A DNA stretch of 7,414 nt, from the NCBI GenBank assembly GCA_003695045.1, contig RFJB01000005.1, forward strand, positions 1 through 7,414, in the 5' to 3' direction. The DNA is from Candidatus Woesearchaeota archaeon (GTDB taxonomy: Archaea > Nanobdellota > Nanobdellia > Woesearchaeales > J091). Both the position numbers and the translations under genes were made by a program. Below the pieces are notes generated by a model. It did not search any database, had not been told where the DNA came from, and worked only from the letters and a program-made list of their open reading frames with translations. This document shows, piece by piece, positions 6,111-7,414 of the stretch (position 1 is the first letter of the stretch; every line of letters starts with the position of its first letter).

Positions 6111-7414
6111 ATGAGCAGGGCAAAAAGCATAGCAAAAAACTCGCTTGCAGTTTTTGTAAGCAGCAACATATCAAAATTCATAACGCTGTTTCTCACCATA
6201 CTCATAGCGCGCTACCTCGGAGTGGAAGATTTTGGAAAGCTCAGCTTCGCGCTCGCCTTCGCCTCGCTCTTCTCCGTGCTGGTAAACGCCGGCACAGGGA
6301 TACTCACAGTAAGGATGCTCAAGGAAGAAGCGCACCGGGAAGCCAAAATCGTGGGCAACACAATAGTGCTGCGCTTTGTGAATTCTGTCCTGACATTCAT
6401 TATAGTGGCGGTCATAATAAACCTGATGCGCTATCCTGCAGACACAAAAACAGCAGTCTACATCGCGACAGCCGCGGTAATAGTTGAAAACATAGGCGGT
6501 GCGCTGGGAAGCGCGTTCCAGGCGAGAGAGCAGCTTGAAGCGCCGGCAGCGGTAAAAGTTCTCAGAACCCTGCTGAGATTCGCAATAACCCTGCCTCTGC
6601 TCGTGGCAGGATACGGATTTGTTGAAGTCATGTATGCCTACCTGCTGGTCAGGATACTGGGCATAGCGCACCTCCTCTGGATTTACAGGAGGAAGGTAGG
6701 AAAGATAAACTTCTCGCCCGACACGAGAATACTCAAAGCCCTCATAAAGGGAGGGATACCCTTCGCGCTGTCAGGAATCCTCGTCGAGATATACTTCAGA
6801 ATAGACATGACAATGCTTTCAATAATGAAAGGCGACGCGGAAGTGGGGCTTTACAGCGCAGCGTACGGAATCATAGACGGGCTGATAGTAGTGCCGTCAG
6901 CGTTCGCAGCAGGACTGCTGCCGGTAGCAATAGAGTATTACAAAAAAGACAGGCAGAAGCTCATTGGCCTGTACCACAAGTCGCTCAGGTATGTGAGCAT
7001 GCTCGCGTTCCCGCTGGCAGCAGGCGGATTCGTGCTTTCCAACGAGCTGATGACCTTCCTTTACGGACAGGAGTACGCTCCAAGCGGAGCCGCACTGAAA
7101 ATACTCATATGGGTCCTTGTTCTCCTGTTCCAGGTCTATGTAATGGGAGTAGTCACGATAGCACTGAAGCAGGAGAAAAAAACAGTATGGGTCCTGTTCG
7201 GAAACGCCCTGCTGAACGTTGGATTGAATCTTGCGCTCATACCACGATACGGAATGTACGGAGCGGCCGCGGCGACAGTCATATCAGAAATGTTCTACTT
7301 CACAATGTACTACGAGATAATCAGGAGAACCCTGACAGGAGTTCCGTTCCTTAAAATACTCGGCAAACAGGCAGTGGCAAGCGCATTAATGGCGGCAGTC
7401 CTGCTGATTATGCC
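6111..7414 (+). CDS. Wzx-type lipid-linked oligosaccharide flippase, 3' end outside window
   Basis: A membrane transporter of the polysaccharide/oligosaccharide flippase family (MOP superfamily), expected to move lipid-linked oligosaccharides from the cytoplasmic to the outer face. The 434 visible residues are open through the right edge and hold about 12 hydrophobic segments. Family patterns are clear: an N-terminal span ending in ARYLGVEDFG (33-42), FRIDMTMLS followed by VGLYSAAYG (229-237, 245-253) and PRYGMYGAAAATVISE (378-393). Family members are usually 430-500 residues, so little more than one or two spans should be missing. The start is uncertain: ATG at 6111 lies 2 nt after the previous stop, while GTG at 6105 is in frame and would give a GTGA overlap like the ATGA overlaps upstream, adding two residues. 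No Shine-Dalgarno is close to either. Position after the glycosyltransferase genes fits export of the glycan they build; the substrate cannot be told from sequence. Confidence 0.9.
   Translation, partial: MSRAKSIAKNSLAVFVSSNISKFITLFLTILIARYLGVEDFGKLSFALAFASLFSVLVNAGTGILTVRMLKEEAHREAKIVGNTIVLRFVNSVLTFIIVAVIINLMRYPADTKTAVYIATAAVIVENIGGALGSAFQAREQLEAPAAVKVLRTLLRFAITLPLLVAGYGFVEVMYAYLLVRILGIAHLLWIYRRKVGKINFSPDTRILKALIKGGIPFALSGILVEIYFRIDMTMLSIMKGDAEVGLYSAAYGIIDGLIVVPSAFAAGLLPVAIEYYKKDRQKLIGLYHKSLRYVSMLAFPLAAGGFVLSNELMTFLYGQEYAPSGAALKILIWVLVLLFQVYVMGVVTIALKQEKKTVWVLFGNALLNVGLNLALIPRYGMYGAAAATVISEMFYFTMYYEIIRRTLTGVPFLKILGKQAVASALMAAVLLIM

Noticed and set aside
6135..6155. Small inverted repeat (AAAAACT / AGTTTTT, 7-nt loop) followed by a short T run
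   Set aside because: It has only a 7-bp AT-rich stem and lies within the first codons of the flippase gene; coding constraint and chance explain it better than a terminator or attenuator.
6171..6671. A 166-codon open frame on the minus strand opposite the flippase gene
   Set aside because: The + strand frame carries clear flippase motifs; the antisense translation is low-complexity in Tyr, Arg, Cys and His with no domain.

Overview
The window looks like a piece of an archaeal genome carrying a surface-glycan operon. Evidence for archaea: Ile is very often ATA and Arg mostly AGA/AGG, G+C is close to half by eye, two Shine-Dalgarno sequences match the archaeal anti-SD, and a DPM1-type glycosyltransferase is fused to a GtrA-like membrane domain, an arrangement well known in archaea such as Pyrococcus. 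Phylum cannot be fixed from this stretch; a euryarchaeon or a DPANN lineage would both fit. The bacterial alternative is not excluded, because most of these families occur in both domains.

Layout: all seven genes lie on the + strand with almost no non-coding DNA. At the left edge (1-354) is the 3' part of a gene for a membrane-anchored winged-helix protein. After a 16-nt gap with a strong Shine-Dalgarno sequence comes a tightly packed series: GDP-mannose 4,6-dehydratase (371-1354), a GDP-4-keto-6-deoxy-mannose reductase of the Rmd type (1351-2307), a DPM1-like glycosyltransferase fused to a GtrA domain (2304-3455), mannose-1-phosphate guanylyltransferase (3452-4492), a polytopic GT-C-like membrane protein (4489-6108) and a Wzx-type flippase (6111 to beyond the right edge). 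Four consecutive junctions are ATGA stop/start overlaps, and the fifth offers a GTGA overlap. No RNA gene, mobile element, CRISPR array, promoter or terminator could be supported, and no gene-free stretch exceeds about 16 nt.

How the genes fit together: the guanylyltransferase makes GDP-mannose, the dehydratase converts it to GDP-4-keto-6-deoxy-mannose, and the Rmd-like enzyme should reduce that to GDP-D-rhamnose (or its C4 epimer GDP-6-deoxy-D-talose). The DPM1-GtrA fusion would load a sugar onto dolichyl or polyprenyl phosphate and may help it cross the membrane. The GT-C-like protein is a candidate acceptor-side transferase using that lipid-linked sugar outside. The flippase would export larger lipid-linked oligosaccharides. 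The most interesting reading is a compact, Gtr-like lipid-sugar transfer system embedded in a 6-deoxyhexose pathway; the individual families are recognisable, but the substrate and the job of the GT-C-like protein are inference.
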